Shown: positions 20,417-31,882, counted from the stretch's first letter. The stretch is DNA of 64,000 nt from Rehmannia glutinosa (GCA_016081115.2 JABTTQ020002606.1:186001-250000), one strand, 5' to 3'. Notes: a model not told the origin generated them from the letters alone. Numbers and translations are program-made.

Positions 20417-20639
20417 AAAATGGGAGATAAAAATATTCTCAATCGGGAACTTGCTCGCACACACGTTAAACGTTAGACGGTCCCGGGTTAAGGGGAAGCT
20501 CATCCGACGCTCAAGTCAATATGGTGATCGGGAGAAAATGTAAGACATAATTGAATACTGAATAATAATTAAGTGAGATTATAAGGAAAATCCCTTACAC
20601 ATAAAGATGATGAACCTTTATATATCTGGAAAATATTAA

Positions 20640-20971
20640 AGAATATTTTTGCCCCCCAACAACCCCAAATTTCAGTTTTTTTAAATCATCCCTAACGTTT
20701 ATAAGAAAGGGATCTACTTAAAACTTTTGAAAACTTCATGGGAGATATTATGTACTTTCTCATCTTCCTGGGGTTTTCATGAAAAAATTATCTCAAATCA
20801 AATAGAATCTCCCCTTCCCCTAATATGGAATGTCCAAGACCACAAGAAGACAAGTAGACAACATTGGAAAAAGAGAAAACACGCACACACACGTAGATTC
20901 CATTTTATAAACTGTGTAATCAGCAAAAAAATAATCACACTATAATGTTACAGAAACCTGAAGCAATAATA
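20640..20971 (+). promoter_or_regulatory. Promoter and 5' UTR region of dioxygenase gene A
   Basis: This stretch aligns with the gene B upstream region (46985-47211): GTTTATAAGAAA, AATCAAATAGAATCTCC, GAATGTCCAA, ACAACATTGGAAAAAGA. The TATA position of B (TATAAATT, 47136) corresponds to TTTATAAACT at 20905-20913 here. The start ATG lies about 60 bases downstream. Confidence 0.55.
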
Positions 20972-21327
20972 ATGTCTATTGACTCTATTCCCACAATTGA
21001 CCTTTCTCCTTTCTTCACAAACAGTGATGAAAATGGGCAGAAAAAGGCAATAGAAATAATCAAAAAAGCCTGCTCAGAATATGGTTTCTTCCAAATTGTA
21101 AACCATGGCATACCCCTGGATCTGATGAGCCAAGCCATTCAACTTTCTAAGACATTTTTTGCATTTCCATATGAAGAAAAGCTGAAATACAGTCCAGGTT
21201 CAGATGCACCTCTTCCAGCCGGCTACAGGAAGCAGCCGGATAATTCGCCTGATAAGAATGAGTATTTGCTGATGTTTCAGCCTCAATCTGGATTCAACGT
21301 TTTACCAACCAATCCTCCCGATTTCAG
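20972..21327 (+). CDS. Gene A exon 1 (DIOX_N domain)
   Basis: It encodes 118 codons and two bases, ending NPPDF with donor AG|GTATG. It is intact and contains the full N-terminal domain (ACSEYGFFQIVNHG, SKTFFAFPYEEKLKYSPG, DKNEYLLMFQPQSGFNV). Splicing in phase 2 onto GGATGTGG would give RDVVEEM, as expected for the family. Confidence 0.85.
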
Positions 21328-24300
21328 GTATGAAAAAATTCGTCAAAGGTTAAATTGCAGAAATTACCCCTAAGTTTAGCCTAATTATAAATAAATATAG
21401 TTATCTTTTACAAAAACTACCCTGAGATTTGGGTATTTACGAAAAAACCCAAAGGTTTTGAAAATTACAGAAACCCTTCTTGAAATTTGATTTTATGTTA
21501 TATTTTACCTCTTTCATAAAGAAAATATTTCAAACGTCCACTTTACATTGTAAAAATACTAAAATTATCTCCTCACAGATAAGGTATTACAAAGATTTTT
21601 TTTTCTTTACAAAATACTCCTCTCAGTAAGAGCAATTTATAAAATTGAGACAATATTAATGAGGTATTTGTGATTTTCAAAGATATGAATTTTTTTGTAA
21701 TATTATATTGAGCTTGCTCAATGGTACTTTTTGTAATTTACCCAATTTCTCAATCCTGTTGCTGGAAAAGAAATGGGGAAAGCCTGATAAGATTGAATAT
21801 TAATTTCACTTGTTTGTTAACATTGTGATAATTAAAGGTTAAACTATAGAAATTACCCTGATGTTTAGTTTAATTACAAATAAATTCAATAAACAACAAC
21901 AAACAACAACAAACTAAGCTTTAATCCCACTATGTGGGGTAAATTTATACGGATCATATCGCGCCATCGCCATCGCACGGTTATAAGCAATATTTTCGTT
22001 TATTTTTAGGTATAACATGTCATGTTTAATACCTTCTTTCCAAGTCTTTTGCGCCTACCTCTTCCTCTTTTGATTTGTGTGAGTGATTCTCTACCTTCTA
22101 AACGCCGCAGGTGCGCATCTAAAGGCCCCCTATAAACATGTCCAAACACCTTTGGTGGAGATAGGGTGGGCGATCTGGGCCCTGGCCCCGACCATTTTTT
22201 TTTAAAAAAATTTTAGTGAGGATTTTTTTTTAAAAAAAAATTAGTTATAACTATCTTAATCGTGTTTCCCTAATTTTCTCGTCTATTGGTGCTACTCCCA
22301 CTTTGCTTTTCTAATGTGTTCATTTCTTATTCTATCTAATCTAGTGTGTCCGCACATCCATCTTAGCATTCTCATCTCTCGCTACCCTCATTTTTTGTTC
22401 GTGTTCATATTTAGTCGCCCAACATTCTACTTCATAAAGATTGCGGGCCTTATGGCCGTTTTATAAAATTTTCCTTTCAATTTTAATGGTATTTTACGGT
22501 CACAAAGAATAGAAGATGCACTCCTCCATTTATTCCAACCCGCCTTTGGATCCATGTGTGACATCTTTATTGATTTCTCCATTCTCTTCAATTATAGATC
22601 CTAAGTATTTAAAACTCTTTGTTATACTCACTTCATGTCCATCAATTTTAACCTTCGTCTCATTGTTCTGTTGTTTTTACTAAAGTGGCATTCCATGTAT
22701 TCTGCATTTTTAGCCCTACTTATAGTAAAACCTTTTGATTCGAGTGCTTCTCTCCAAACTTCCAATTTTGCGTTTACTCCTTCCCTTGTTTCATCAATTA
22801 AAACTATATCGTCCGCAAATAACATACATTCGGGGATGGATTTTTGTAAGTGTTTAGTGATTTCATCAATTATTAGGATAAAAGGTACGGGCTTTGAGCG
22901 GATCACGATGCAAATCTATAGTGTGGGAATTCACTAGATATTCTGTTGGTGTCTCCGATACATGTTGTTATACCATCATACATATCTTTTATGGCATCTA
23001 TGTAGGCTATTTTAACAAATAAATTCAATAATTTTTCAAAATTACAAATAGTTCGTTAGGTTGCATTTGGATGGATGAATTTGGATTTGATGAGAAGATT
23101 GCGAAAAATCCACTATATCCAAACAAGTTCCGTGGATTTTTGTGAATTTGAAATTCTTACCTTCAATTTTCAAACCCATCCATCTAAAGCTTAAAGTATT
23201 TAAAACACACTCTTGAAGTTTGTTAAGAATAACAAGATACTCCCCTCAATTTGGAGCAATTTGTAAATTGAAACAAATATTAGGGGTATTTGTAATTCTC
23301 AAATATAAGCTCAATTTCAATCCAGTTTCTCAATCCGGATAGGAAAATGGGAAATTTTGAATATCAATTTAACTTGTTTGTTAACATTAATTGTGGAAAT
23401 TTGGGGATGTGGTTGAAGAGATGTTCTGTTTGAAAAACGGTGAACTTATTGAGAAAATTCTGAATGATTGTTTGGGTTTGCCACCGATTTCTTGAAAGAA
23501 TACAATAATGACAGTTTGGGATTTCATGGTGGCTCTCGGATATTTTCGGATTTTAAAACCGAAAACAATGGCATAATCGAACATGAAGATGGGAATTGTG
23601 TCACATTTGTAATCTGAGGATGAAGTTGGAGGACTTGAGGTTAAAAAAGATGGAAATTGGATCCCTGTTGTTCCTACTCAAGGCACAATTGTTGTCAACT
23701 CGGTGATGTTATTCAGGTAATCAAAGCTCATCTCGATCCCTATTTAGTATTCTTGTTCTAAAAATCCCCGCCTAGTCCCGATTAGTTCCGGCTGGCTGCT
23801 GGCACTAGACCCCTATTGTCTCCGCTTCGTTATTCTTTTGATTAGGCCTCGTCTAACATCGCCCAACATCTGTTGTCAGGCGCTAGGCCTCAATCTGCGG
23901 CCCGCATCTAGCCATTTAGAACACTATTTAGTATAAAAAGTTTACCTTTTGGGATAATTACAAAAATTAACGGTGAAGTTTAGCCCAATTACAAAAAACA
24001 GTGAGCTTTTTCTTTCCCCTTTTAAATTACATAAGGCTTGTATTAATTTTACAAATACACCCCTTCGTAGGTGCAATTTGTAAAACAAAAACATATGTAC
24101 GGCTATTTGTAATTTTGATTAGTAATTGAGTTTTTTTTTTTTTTTTTTTTTTTTGTAAGTAGACTAGATTTCAAGGATCTTAGTTTTGTAATGATACTTA
24201 TCTTTTTGCACTCTGGCTAAGCTTTGATGAGTCAGTCTTATACTACTCGTTTTTTGCGAGAGATAGGGCGCCCCTCAACTTCAATTTTTTCATAAATAAT

Positions 24301-27300
24301 ATAAATTTTTGTATAAAAATTTTAATAGATTTTATAATCTTGCCCTCTTATTTTTATTTTTTCATAAATAATATAAATTTTTGTATAAAAATTTTAATAG
24401 ATTTTATAATCTTGCCCTCCATACAAAAATAAGAAATACCTATTTATCTATTAGTTTCAAGAAAAAATAAATCTTGCCCTATGTAGTCACTAGTTTTCTC
24501 GGTTCGGTCCTAAAATCGCCCAGCTACGTCCCCGATTTTATGTACGTAAAGAAATTCTTTTTTGCACATAACCGCTAATACAAAATTCGCACAAAATTAC
24601 AATAGAAGACTCGGCTGGTGTTGAATGAACTGAATTTCAATTTCTTATTCCACTTCATATTGTTGAGTATCTATCCGCCTCGGATAATACGAACCAAGTA
24701 CAAATACTGATTCGAGTAAAGAATCTATTATACGAGAATATTACTCTAGGACTCGGAAATTGAAATTACGAAGACAAAAAGTAAAACAAGTGTATGGGAA
24801 AAACCCTAAAACCGAAATATTGTGAATTTCGGCTCGGGACCGATAAACCCAAACCACACAAAGATCACGAGGAGAATCACCAAAGAGCCAAGATGGAAAC
24901 CCACTTTGCCTTCCACAGAAAAGCCCTCGGAACCAACACAAAGTCGCCAATCGAACCAAAGTAAACCCTGAAAACAACTCACCAAACCCTAAACCCAGAT
25001 CACATTGAACCAAGGAAATGTCCACAAAGACGGCGAACAAGTGAAGAAACACTCGGATCTTACACTCACACCCAAAATCACTAAGAAATATCACGAGATT
25101 TGTGAGATTTCTAGAGAGAGGAATTATCGCACGAGAGAGAAAAAGGATCGAGAGAGTTAGAGAGAGAAGTGAGATATCAATTATGAGATTAGGGTTTGGG
25201 TTGGGGTGTATTAGTAGGGTTAAGCAAGGGTTGAGATCAAACTTGAAAAATGGACGATCAAGATACAACTAGAGGATCCGCGGACAAGGAGTCGGATCCA
25301 TGATCGAGTTCATGACCGGACTCAACAAATGGGCAACACATGTATTGGGCACATTCTTGATTGGGTTACTGTGTGGGCTAAGCTCATTGTAAATGGGCAA
25401 AATGAATATAAGGGCCAATAATACAACAATCTCCACCTTTGGCTCATTAGATTCATTAGACATACTTTGGGTTAAAAAACTGGTCATCATCATCGCTTTA
25501 AATGCCTGCTATACACAGAGTATAGTAGGACTTTCACCATAACCAACACTAAGTTGATTCTGATGCCCGACAAAGAAACACTAAAGTAATTTGGATTTAT
25601 ACAAGTCGGACTAAAAGCAAGCTTTTGGTCCAACAAGTTTAGGACTTATTAGCAAACACACAAGAAGCCAACAAGCCCTGGGAAATCACCAAGGGACAAC
25701 CTAGTTACAGTGTCAAAATTTAAAATTTTTAAACATGTTTTGAACTTTGATAAGAAGGCGGACACTTAGTACCCATATATCACCGGATTGTATTCGGATG
25801 CCACTTTTTCAAGACAGATTATGCCTTTTGAAACAATATCCCTTATAAAATAAAACCTAACATCAATATGTTTTGTTTGTCATGAAAAAGCGGATTCTTA
25901 CAAAGTGAATACCAGATTGAGAATCGAAAAATACTACAACTTTTTGTTTTAGAAAACCAATCTAGAAACAAGTCCTTTGAGCCACAAGGTTTCTTTTAAA
26001 GCTTCGATTCTTCGCAACATATTCGATTCGTTGTTTGTTGAGCCACAATATGTTGTAATCGAGATTTCGACTAATGCGGGAACCACAAAGTGTAAAAACA
26101 TATGATGTAGTAGATTTTCTCGCTATCTCTATCATTTGCATAATTTGAATCAACAAAACCTTTCAAAATTATGCCATTTTCATTTTTTGAAAAACACAAG
26201 TCAGAATGTCGTAGAATGCCTTAAATATCTCAATGACCATTTTAAAGCATTCCGGTGCACCACACCAGGATTAGACATGTATCTACTCAAACAAGACACA
26301 ACATGTGCAATATCGGCCTAGTACTTACCATAAGATACATAAGATCCAATTGCATTTGCATAAGGAATGTTTTTTTCATAGATGATTTTGAGAATCGTTT
26401 TAGGGGTGATCCCTACTTAACACAAAATGAGAAGCTAAAGGAACATTCACGATTTAGCACTTGCCATAGAAAACTTTTGTAAAATCTTTTCTATGTAAGA
26501 GGAATTTAGTTTAAGTAAATGATGATTTATTTTTGTCTCTTTCAATGTTCATACCCAATATTTTCTTTGCATCACCTAAGTATTTCATATCAAACTTAGT
26601 ACTCAAACAATGTCTAACATGATCCACGGACTTGAGGCAAGGACTAGCAATCACATATCATCAACATATATAAGCGGGAATATAGGAATGTTAGCATCAA
26701 GTTTAAAGTACGAGACAATGGTCAAATTGGCTTCTAACAAACTTTAAATCAAGCATGCATCGATCGATTTTTTATTCCATTGCAGGAGATTGCTTAAGCC
26801 CATACAAAGATTTTTTTGAGTTAGCACACACAATTAGGCTTGGATTTGTCCTCAAATCCCTCAATTCATTTCATATAAATTTTTTCATCCAAGTCCCCAT
26901 GCAAAAGGCGGTTTTTACATCTAATTGTTTTGGTTCCCGAGTTTGAACCGAGCACACAAAGCAAACATGATTCTCACGATTTACAAATTTAACAACAGGA
27001 GCAAAAATTTACGTGTAATCAATCCCTTCCTTCCGAGTAAAACCTTTAGCTACCGGCTAGCTTTAAACCTAACACCTTGACTTCATTTTTAACCTTAAAC
27101 AACCATTTACTATCCACAATAGAAGCAGTTAACATGTTTAGGAACAAGCACCAGGTATTATTCACATGCAAAGAAGTCATTTCATCTTGCATAACATTCA
27201 TCCATTTAAATGTAATCGCCTAACTTAATAGCTTCAAACCAAAGGTTTTAGGCTCGGAATTATCAATAGCATCAAACACAAAAACACATAAGAGGTCATG

Positions 27301-30300
27301 TGAAAATCAACAAATGCATTTGGAACTCTAACATTTCTCCTAGTTCGTCCCTAGTTAATACATAATCACCAAGTTCATCTTGCACATCATTAGCAGGAGC
27401 ATTTTCGGTATTAACATCGGGAAATCATCATGATTATCATGCAAATCATCATCCGAGTATTATTATCAACATGCATATCATCATTGTTCACATTATCATG
27501 CATAACATCATCAATAATAGTATCGGCCAGGCAAAGTAAAAACAGGAGACATGTTAGAAGGCTCCACCTCACTTGGAGTACCAAAGTATTTTCGGAAGTA
27601 GTTTGAGGAGGAGAAAGGTTTAAGCAAGGAAACTCATGTTCATTAAACACCACATCCCTACTAATCACGTTTTAAACCCAGGTTCCCCCTTATACCATAT
27701 GTCCGAAACCTTTGACACCTTGAGGATATCTAGGAAAATACATTTCTGGATCTGGTTCCAATTTATCATGTTTTGGTGTACAAAGGTGAGCATCCAAAAA
27801 CTTTGAGGTTAGAAAAATCAATTTGTTTTCCAGTCCAAACTTCTTCAGGATATTTCCCATTCAATGGGATGAAGGTGACCTATTTATCAAATAGGTTTGT
27901 CAGAATAACAGACTTCACCCGAGAACTTCTTGGAAAGACCGAGGTAGCCAACATGCTCCTCACCCTTTCCGGAGAGTTCGTTTCATCCTCTCAAACCCCA
28001 TTTTCTTTGGGGAATAAGGCATGATTTGTGCCTCTTAATACCAAATTCCTCACAAAGATTGTCCATCATTTGATTACAAAATTCCAGGCCATTATCAGTT
28101 CTCAAAACCTTTATCTTTTTACGGTTTGGTTTTCAATGAGGTTTTCCAGGTTTTGAACTTATCAAAAACATCGACTTGTTTTCATTAAAAACACAAACAC
28201 TTTTCTAGAAAAGTCATCAATGATAGACAGAAAATATTTGTTACCACCATGTGTAGGCACGGAGGAAGGACCCCAAACATCGGCATGCAAGTATTCAAGC
28301 ACATCACAAACCGGCCGATTGTTTAGGTTGAAGCAGGGGAAGGAATTTCACCTTTTGTTGTTTACCATACACACATGAATCACGAGAAAGATAAAGTGTT
28401 CAACTTATCATTTCCAAAAAATTTTTATCTTTGTAATAATTCAAGACCCTTAAAGCACTAATATGACCCAACCTTTTATGCCATAAGTCGGTCATATCAT
28501 TCACAGAGTTCACAACTTTATTAGCGTAAATGACCACGAGAGGATTCAAGTTTAGCATGTAAGACATACAAATTTCTTGTTTTGGTTGCCTTAGCAACAA
28601 TCATAGAACCTTTAAGAATTTTCATAACACCATTCCCCATTTCCCTTCCACCCCATCGATTCAAGCGGCCAAAGACAAGAAATCAAGTTGTTACTAAGAT
28701 CGGGAACATGTCTCACATTTTTCGAGTTAAAACACAAGCCATTATCAAACTTGAGACATACATTTCAATACCAAAACCTTGCATTTCTTTTCATTTGCCA
28801 TGACACAGAGCCATGGATCACTTTAGTATAATCGTAAACATGTGCCTATATGGTGTCATGTGAAAGGTGCATCTTGAATCAATTAACCACTCAAGTTGAT
28901 TTAGCAAGATTATTCACGAGTTCGAGAATCATCACAAGACTCCACAATCATAACCACATCACCAAGATTATCACTAGTAGAAGCAAGATTGGCTTGTTCA
29001 TTATTCGAGATTTTTGATTTTGGTTCCCCTTTTTAGGCTTAGTACACTCTTTTTAATATAGTGACCACGTTCCCCACAATTGTAACATTTTCTATTGTTT
29101 TTAGGCCAGACTTAGACTGTTCTTGCTCTTCCCTCTCTTCCTATCATTTTTTAAGTTATTAGATCCATTCAGGATCTACCCCTTACATGCATCACTTCCC
29201 CATTCCCCCTGTTTGTCCCCTTTAGAAGACTTAAGGTCTAATTCCTTACTCTTCAACCCATTCACATGATTTCTAAAGAAATTTGATCCCTACCATATTT
29301 GGTAGCGATTTCACATCACCTTTGTAAGAATCGGGGATAACATTTATGAGAATAATAGGGGAGTAATCATCAATGTTCTTATCACCGATCAGTTTTATAT
29401 CTTGGATGAGTTTTGTAAAAATATCAAGATTCTCATCCATATCTTTTGTCAAGTCAATTTGAATCTAAAAACTTTTTCAAGAAGGAAAAGTTTTGAAGGA
29501 AGGTAGTATCGGTGTAAAGCTCTTCAAGTTTTTTCCATAAATCTTTGGCACTTGACAATTTTCCAACCTTTTCAAAGACAGAGTCGAAAGATTCAATATA
29601 ATTGAAGAATAAGCATATTCATCAAGTTGGTTTTGATTCTTGTAATCTTTCTCACCATACTTGCCTTCAACAACCTTAAAACATTTTTGTTGAATCAAGA
29701 TACCTTTCATTTTTGTTGCCAAATAGAAAAATCGGTTTTACCATTGAAAGGCTACATATGATATCCGAAGCAACAACCATAGTTCAAGTAGTGCAACAAA
29801 CACAAACACATAACACAGTGCAATGCAAGAAACAGGATACAACACGAATATCACAAGATCACATATATCGGCAGGAGACCACGTAGTGATCACACAGATC
29901 GCCAGGCGATATTATAGAGGACCATTAAACACAATATCACACACGGGTGATAGAATCAAGATCGAGTATAGCAACAAAAAATAGAACAAAAATCACTAAG
30001 AACTCAAGTAAAGATCCCCTCGCACCCCAGATTCCACTACACTCGTATGATGTAGGGTCAAGGGGCTTGATGCTTACGGTTTCCCAACCAAGCCAAGAGA
30101 AAGAAACAAAGAGTGAAAGAGATAAGGATTTTTACCACGGAAGCTAGTTCGGGATTACCAACTCCCGAACAGTCACCAAAGGCCAAGAATCACCAAGAAC
30201 CGGCCCTAAGAGGCAGGAAGCACCAACCCACACGAGGCGGATAGGTGCTCGATACCACTGTTGAGTATCTATCCGCCTCGGATAATACGAACCAGGCACA

Positions 30301-31502
30301 AATACTGACTCAATAAAGAATCCTATTATACGAATATTACTCTGCAGGACTCGAAATTGAAATTACAAGAGACAAAAAGTAAGTAAAACAAGTGTATGGG
30401 AAAAAACCCTAAAACCGAAATATTGTGAATTTGGCTCGGGGAGATAAACCCAAACCACACACGGAATCACCGAGAGAATCACCAAAGAGCCAAGATGGAA
30501 ACCCCACTTTGACCTTCCACGAGAAAAGCCCTCGGAACCAACACAAAGTCGCCCAATCGAACCACAAGAAACCCTAGAAAACAACTCACCAAACCCCAAA
30601 CCTTAGATCACACTTTGAAAGGAAATGAAATGTCCACAAAGACGGTGAACAAGTGAAGAAACACTCGGATCTTACACTCACACCCAAAATCACTAAGAAA
30701 TATCACGAGATTTGTGAGATTTCTAGAGAGAGGAATTATCGCACGAGAGAAGAAAGATCGAGAGAGTTAGAGAGAGAAGTGAGATATCGATTTATGAGAT
30801 TAGGGTTTGGGTTGGGGTGTTTTAGTAGGGTTAAGCAAGGTTGAGATCAAACACGAAAAATGGACGATCAAGATACAACTAGAGGATCCGCGGACAAGGA
30901 GTCGGATCCCGCAGATCCGAGTTCATGACCCGGACTCAACAAATGGGCAACACATGTATATTGGGCCATTCTTTGATTGGGTTGCTGTGTGGGATAAGCT
31001 CATTGTAAATGGGCCAAATGAATATAAGGGCCAATAATACAACACATATTCCATCATCCGAGGTGGATGACGATTTAGATAAATTCAAAGAATCAACGAC
31101 ACACGTCTATCTCAAAAGCACATGTCATTCGTCTAATAAAAATGGAATAAGAAGTGAAATAAGAAATCTAGTCCGGAATTAATGTCTTATATACTTGGCT
31201 TAATTTTCATCTTTATAAATTTATTGTAGGTGTTGAGCAACAACAAATTCAAGAGTGCTACTCATAGAGTTGTGAGATCCAAAGAAAGAAGCCGTCATTC
31301 TTTCGCATTTTTCTTTAACTTACAAGGAGATAAGTGGGTTGAGCCATTGCCTCAATTCACAAACGAAATTGGGGAGACATCAAAATACAGGGGATTCTTG
31401 TATAAGGATTACCAAGCATTGAGATTGAGGAACAAGACTCATCCACCTTCCAGGCCTCAAGATGCCATCACCATTACTCATTATGCAATTTCTAAAGAAT
31501 GA
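20972..31502 (+). CDS. 2-oxoglutarate/Fe(II)-dependent dioxygenase gene A (3 exons, 2 TE-filled introns)
   Basis: The exons are 20972-21327, about 23405-23716 and 31230-31502. Joined, they give the layout of a plant soluble 2OG oxygenase of about 310 residues: an N-terminal DIOX_N domain (IPTIDLSPFF, SEYGFFQIVNHGIPLDLM), then the jelly-roll core with iron ligands H-x-D (EHEDG, exon 2) and H (SATHRVV, exon 3), and the 2OG-binding R-x-S (RSRHS). Such cytosolic enzymes hydroxylate or desaturate small molecules in specialised or hormone metabolism; the substrate cannot be told. ATG 20972 is chosen over the in-frame 20945 because gene B aligns from here. Exons 1 and 3 are clean. Exon 2 has apparent frameshifts and the acceptor AG of intron 1 is missing, nearly all at CAG/CTG sites, so either a young pseudogene or a gene with sequence errors. 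Confidence 0.8.
21328..21892 (+). other. Gene A intron 1, left part, with ATTACAAAAA-family repeats
   Basis: After the donor come at least two degraded copies of the family (GCAGAAATTACCCCTAAGTTTAG at 21357; TTTGGGTATTTACGAAAAAACCC at 21428; a third start at 21840 with AGAAATTACCCTGATGTTTAG). The LINE sits in the last one. Confidence 0.5.
21893..23014 (-). mobile_element. 5'-truncated RTE-type LINE with 17-bp TSD
   Basis: Perfect ACAAATAAATTCAATAA flanks at 21876-21892 and 23015-23031. On the minus strand the 3' end is the plant RTE signature (CCCCACATAGTGGGATTAAAG followed by GTTGTTG repeats). Upstream is the C-terminal RT: YIDAIKDMYDG (near 22985), LIIDEITKHLQ and CMLFADDIVLIDETREGVNAK with the catalytic F-A-D-D, then EALESKGFTISRAK. 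The first two thirds of the element are missing and frames shift near 22910, so it is dead on arrival in the usual LINE manner. Confidence 0.88.
22628..22906 (-). pseudogene. LINE reverse transcriptase fragment
   Basis: 92 residues of the RTE RT palm and thumb including FADD. Interrupted upstream by a frame change and downstream by degradation (AEYMECHFSKNN). Confidence 0.85.
23405..23716 (+). pseudogene. Gene A exon 2 (frameshifted as read)
   Basis: Aligned to gene B exon 2 (51549-51867) it keeps GELIEKILNDCLGLP, LKEYNND, DFMVAL, ENNGIIEHEDG (iron ligands H-x-D present), EVGGLEVKKDGNWIPVVPTQGTIV and GDVIQ|GTAATC. Changes: acceptor AG absent (TTTGGGGATG), AAACAGG to AAACGG, CCTGA to CCGA, TCAGA to TCGGA, ACTGA to ATCGA, CCAGG to CTGAGG, ACCTGGG to ACTCGG. 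All lie on CAG/CTG; one other 2-base loss is at GACAG..TGGG. Confidence 0.7.
23751..23923. mobile_element. GC-rich CTAGCGC MITE, copy 2, with 11-bp TSD
   Basis: Flanked by CTATTTAGTAT at 23740-23750 and 23924-23934. The interior begins TTGTTCTAAAAATCCCCGCC and ends CATTTAGAAC. Gene B has the same intron position without the insert (single CCCTATTTAGTATAA near 51890), a natural empty site. A 10-11 bp duplication suggests a Mutator-type mobiliser. Confidence 0.75.
23945..24165. repeat. ATTACAAAAA-family repeat in gene A intron 2
   Basis: GGGATAATTACAAAAATTAAC, CCCAATTACAAAAAACAG and TTTGTAATTTTG mark the family; gene B carries the same copy at 51910-52135. A T run of about 23 follows at 24131-24153. 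Confidence 0.5.
24285..24420. repeat. 72-bp tandem duplication in gene A intron 2
   Basis: The block CATAAATAATATAAATTTTT to CTTGCCCTC appears at about 24291-24347 and again from 24363, period 72, virtually identical. Gene B has a single copy (near 52255). Confidence 0.7.
24661..25428 (-). repeat. Copia-5 3' LTR
   Basis: Left-hand LTR. It differs from the right-hand one mainly at CAG/CTG positions (ATACGAGAATATT versus ATACGAATATT; CTCTAGGACTCGG versus CTCTGCAGGACTCG). Confidence 0.85.
25700..26170 (-). pseudogene. Copia-5 RNase H remnant
   Basis: Minus-strand frames read VDSNYANDRD, KSTTSYVFTLCGSRISR and LWLNKQRIEYVAKNRSFK (degraded relatives of the copia RNase H D-W-A-G-D / S-T-S-G-Y / A-L-S-T-x-E-A blocks), then VVFFDSQSGIHF. 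Many stops. Confidence 0.65.
26520..27240 (-). pseudogene. Copia-5 reverse transcriptase remnant
   Basis: On the minus strand: SKWLFKVKNEVKV (near 27115), LVAKGFTRKEGIDYT, EPKQLDVKTAF (near 26945), a YVDD remnant near 26670 (TATATGTTGATGATATG), and STKFDMKYLGDAKKILGMNIERD near 26560-26610. Frameshifts between each. Confidence 0.7.
27411..28600 (-). pseudogene. Copia-5 integrase and pre-RT linker
   Basis: The pre-integrase block MTDLWHKRLGHISALRVLNY lies at 28440-28500. The core is degraded between 28390 and 27760 and ends in the SRDVVFNEHEFPCLNLSPP linker at 27600-27662 that joins integrase to RT in plant copia. Confidence 0.7.
28930..29765 (-). pseudogene. Copia-5 gag remnant
   Basis: Minus strand: the start region reads F-N-G-K-T-D-F-S-I-W-Q, then KMKGILIQQKCFKVVEG, YAYSSIILNLS, VGKLSSAKDLWKKLEELY (across frames), DENLDIFTKLIQDI near 29410 and a knuckle CYNCGERGHYIKK near 29045-29090 whose final Cys is in another frame. 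UBN2-type capsid. Confidence 0.7.
30245..30258 (-). promoter_or_regulatory. Copia-5 primer binding site
   Basis: Minus strand TGGTATCGAGCACC next to the right LTR, close to the plant tRNA-iMet PBS if CGAG stands for CAGAG. Confidence 0.7.
30259..31044 (-). repeat. Copia-5 5' LTR
   Basis: Right-hand LTR, 786 bp, preceding the CATAT duplication. Confidence 0.85.
31230..31502 (+). CDS. Gene A exon 3
   Basis: Intact 91-codon terminal exon (including the stop) after acceptor TTGTAG, in phase 0 with exon 2 (GDVIQ|VLSNNKF). It supplies the last iron ligand in SATHRVVRS, the 2OG R-x-S in SRHSFAFFF, and ends ITHYAISKE then TGA. It differs from gene B exon 3 by only a dozen or so substitutions, most of them conservative. 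Confidence 0.88.
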   Translation: MLSNNKFKSATHRVVRSKERSRHSFAFFFNLQGDKWVEPLPQFTNEIGETSKYRGFLYKDYQALRLRNKTHPPSRPQDAITITHYAISKE

Positions 31503-31870
31503 AACTAATTAAGGAAAAAAAAAGTTTCACTTTGGTGTATCTTTAGCTATTTACTTAAGAAATCTCTATATGTACTCAAGATGGATCTTCTATTGCAAAA
31601 TTTTATTTCATCATATTCCAACATTATCATTATTAAACGTCTACGTGTATAAAAGTACATATTAATATTTTTTTCTTGTGCGATTCACCGATTCACACAA
31701 GTAAGTTTTCGATCCGACAACGAATAAAGCAGATTATGGTCTTCAGTAGGTTGCAGACTGGAATCATAGATATTCTAGACATTAGAATTTTTAAGCCGAT
31801 TTTTGTTATTAATCTTGCCAACTAAGCCTAGTTAAGACTTAATCCGCCGGAAATTCAAAATTGGGTGTGG
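31503..31870. other. 3' flank of gene A
   Basis: AT-rich and partly alignable with gene B 3' flank (52898-53110), including TATGTACT..ATCTYCTATTG. No other feature. Confidence 0.5.
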
Positions 31871-31882
31871 ATTGTCCTTAAA

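Larger units (their letters stand above)
24661..31044 (-). mobile_element. Copia-5: full-length degenerate Ty1/copia element in gene A intron 2
   Basis: LTRs 24661-25428 (768 bp) and 30259-31044 (786 bp) run TGTTGAGTATCTATCC to AATAATACAACA, flanked by CATAT at 24656-24660 and 31045-31049. The PBS lies on the minus strand next to the right LTR (TGGTATCGAGCACC) and the purine tract next to the left LTR (AAAGGTGGAGAT), so transcription runs leftwards, opposite to gene A. Gag, integrase, RT and RNase H remnants occur in order on the minus strand. Confidence 0.88.

Noticed and set aside
20945..20971. Upstream in-frame ATG of gene A as start codon
   Set aside because: Gene B lacks it and alignment plus family N-termini support ATG 20972.
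24741..25268. A 175-residue minus-strand frame within the Copia-5 LTR
   Set aside because: It lies wholly inside an LTR, is broken in the other LTR (30363-30599) and has no recognisable domain.
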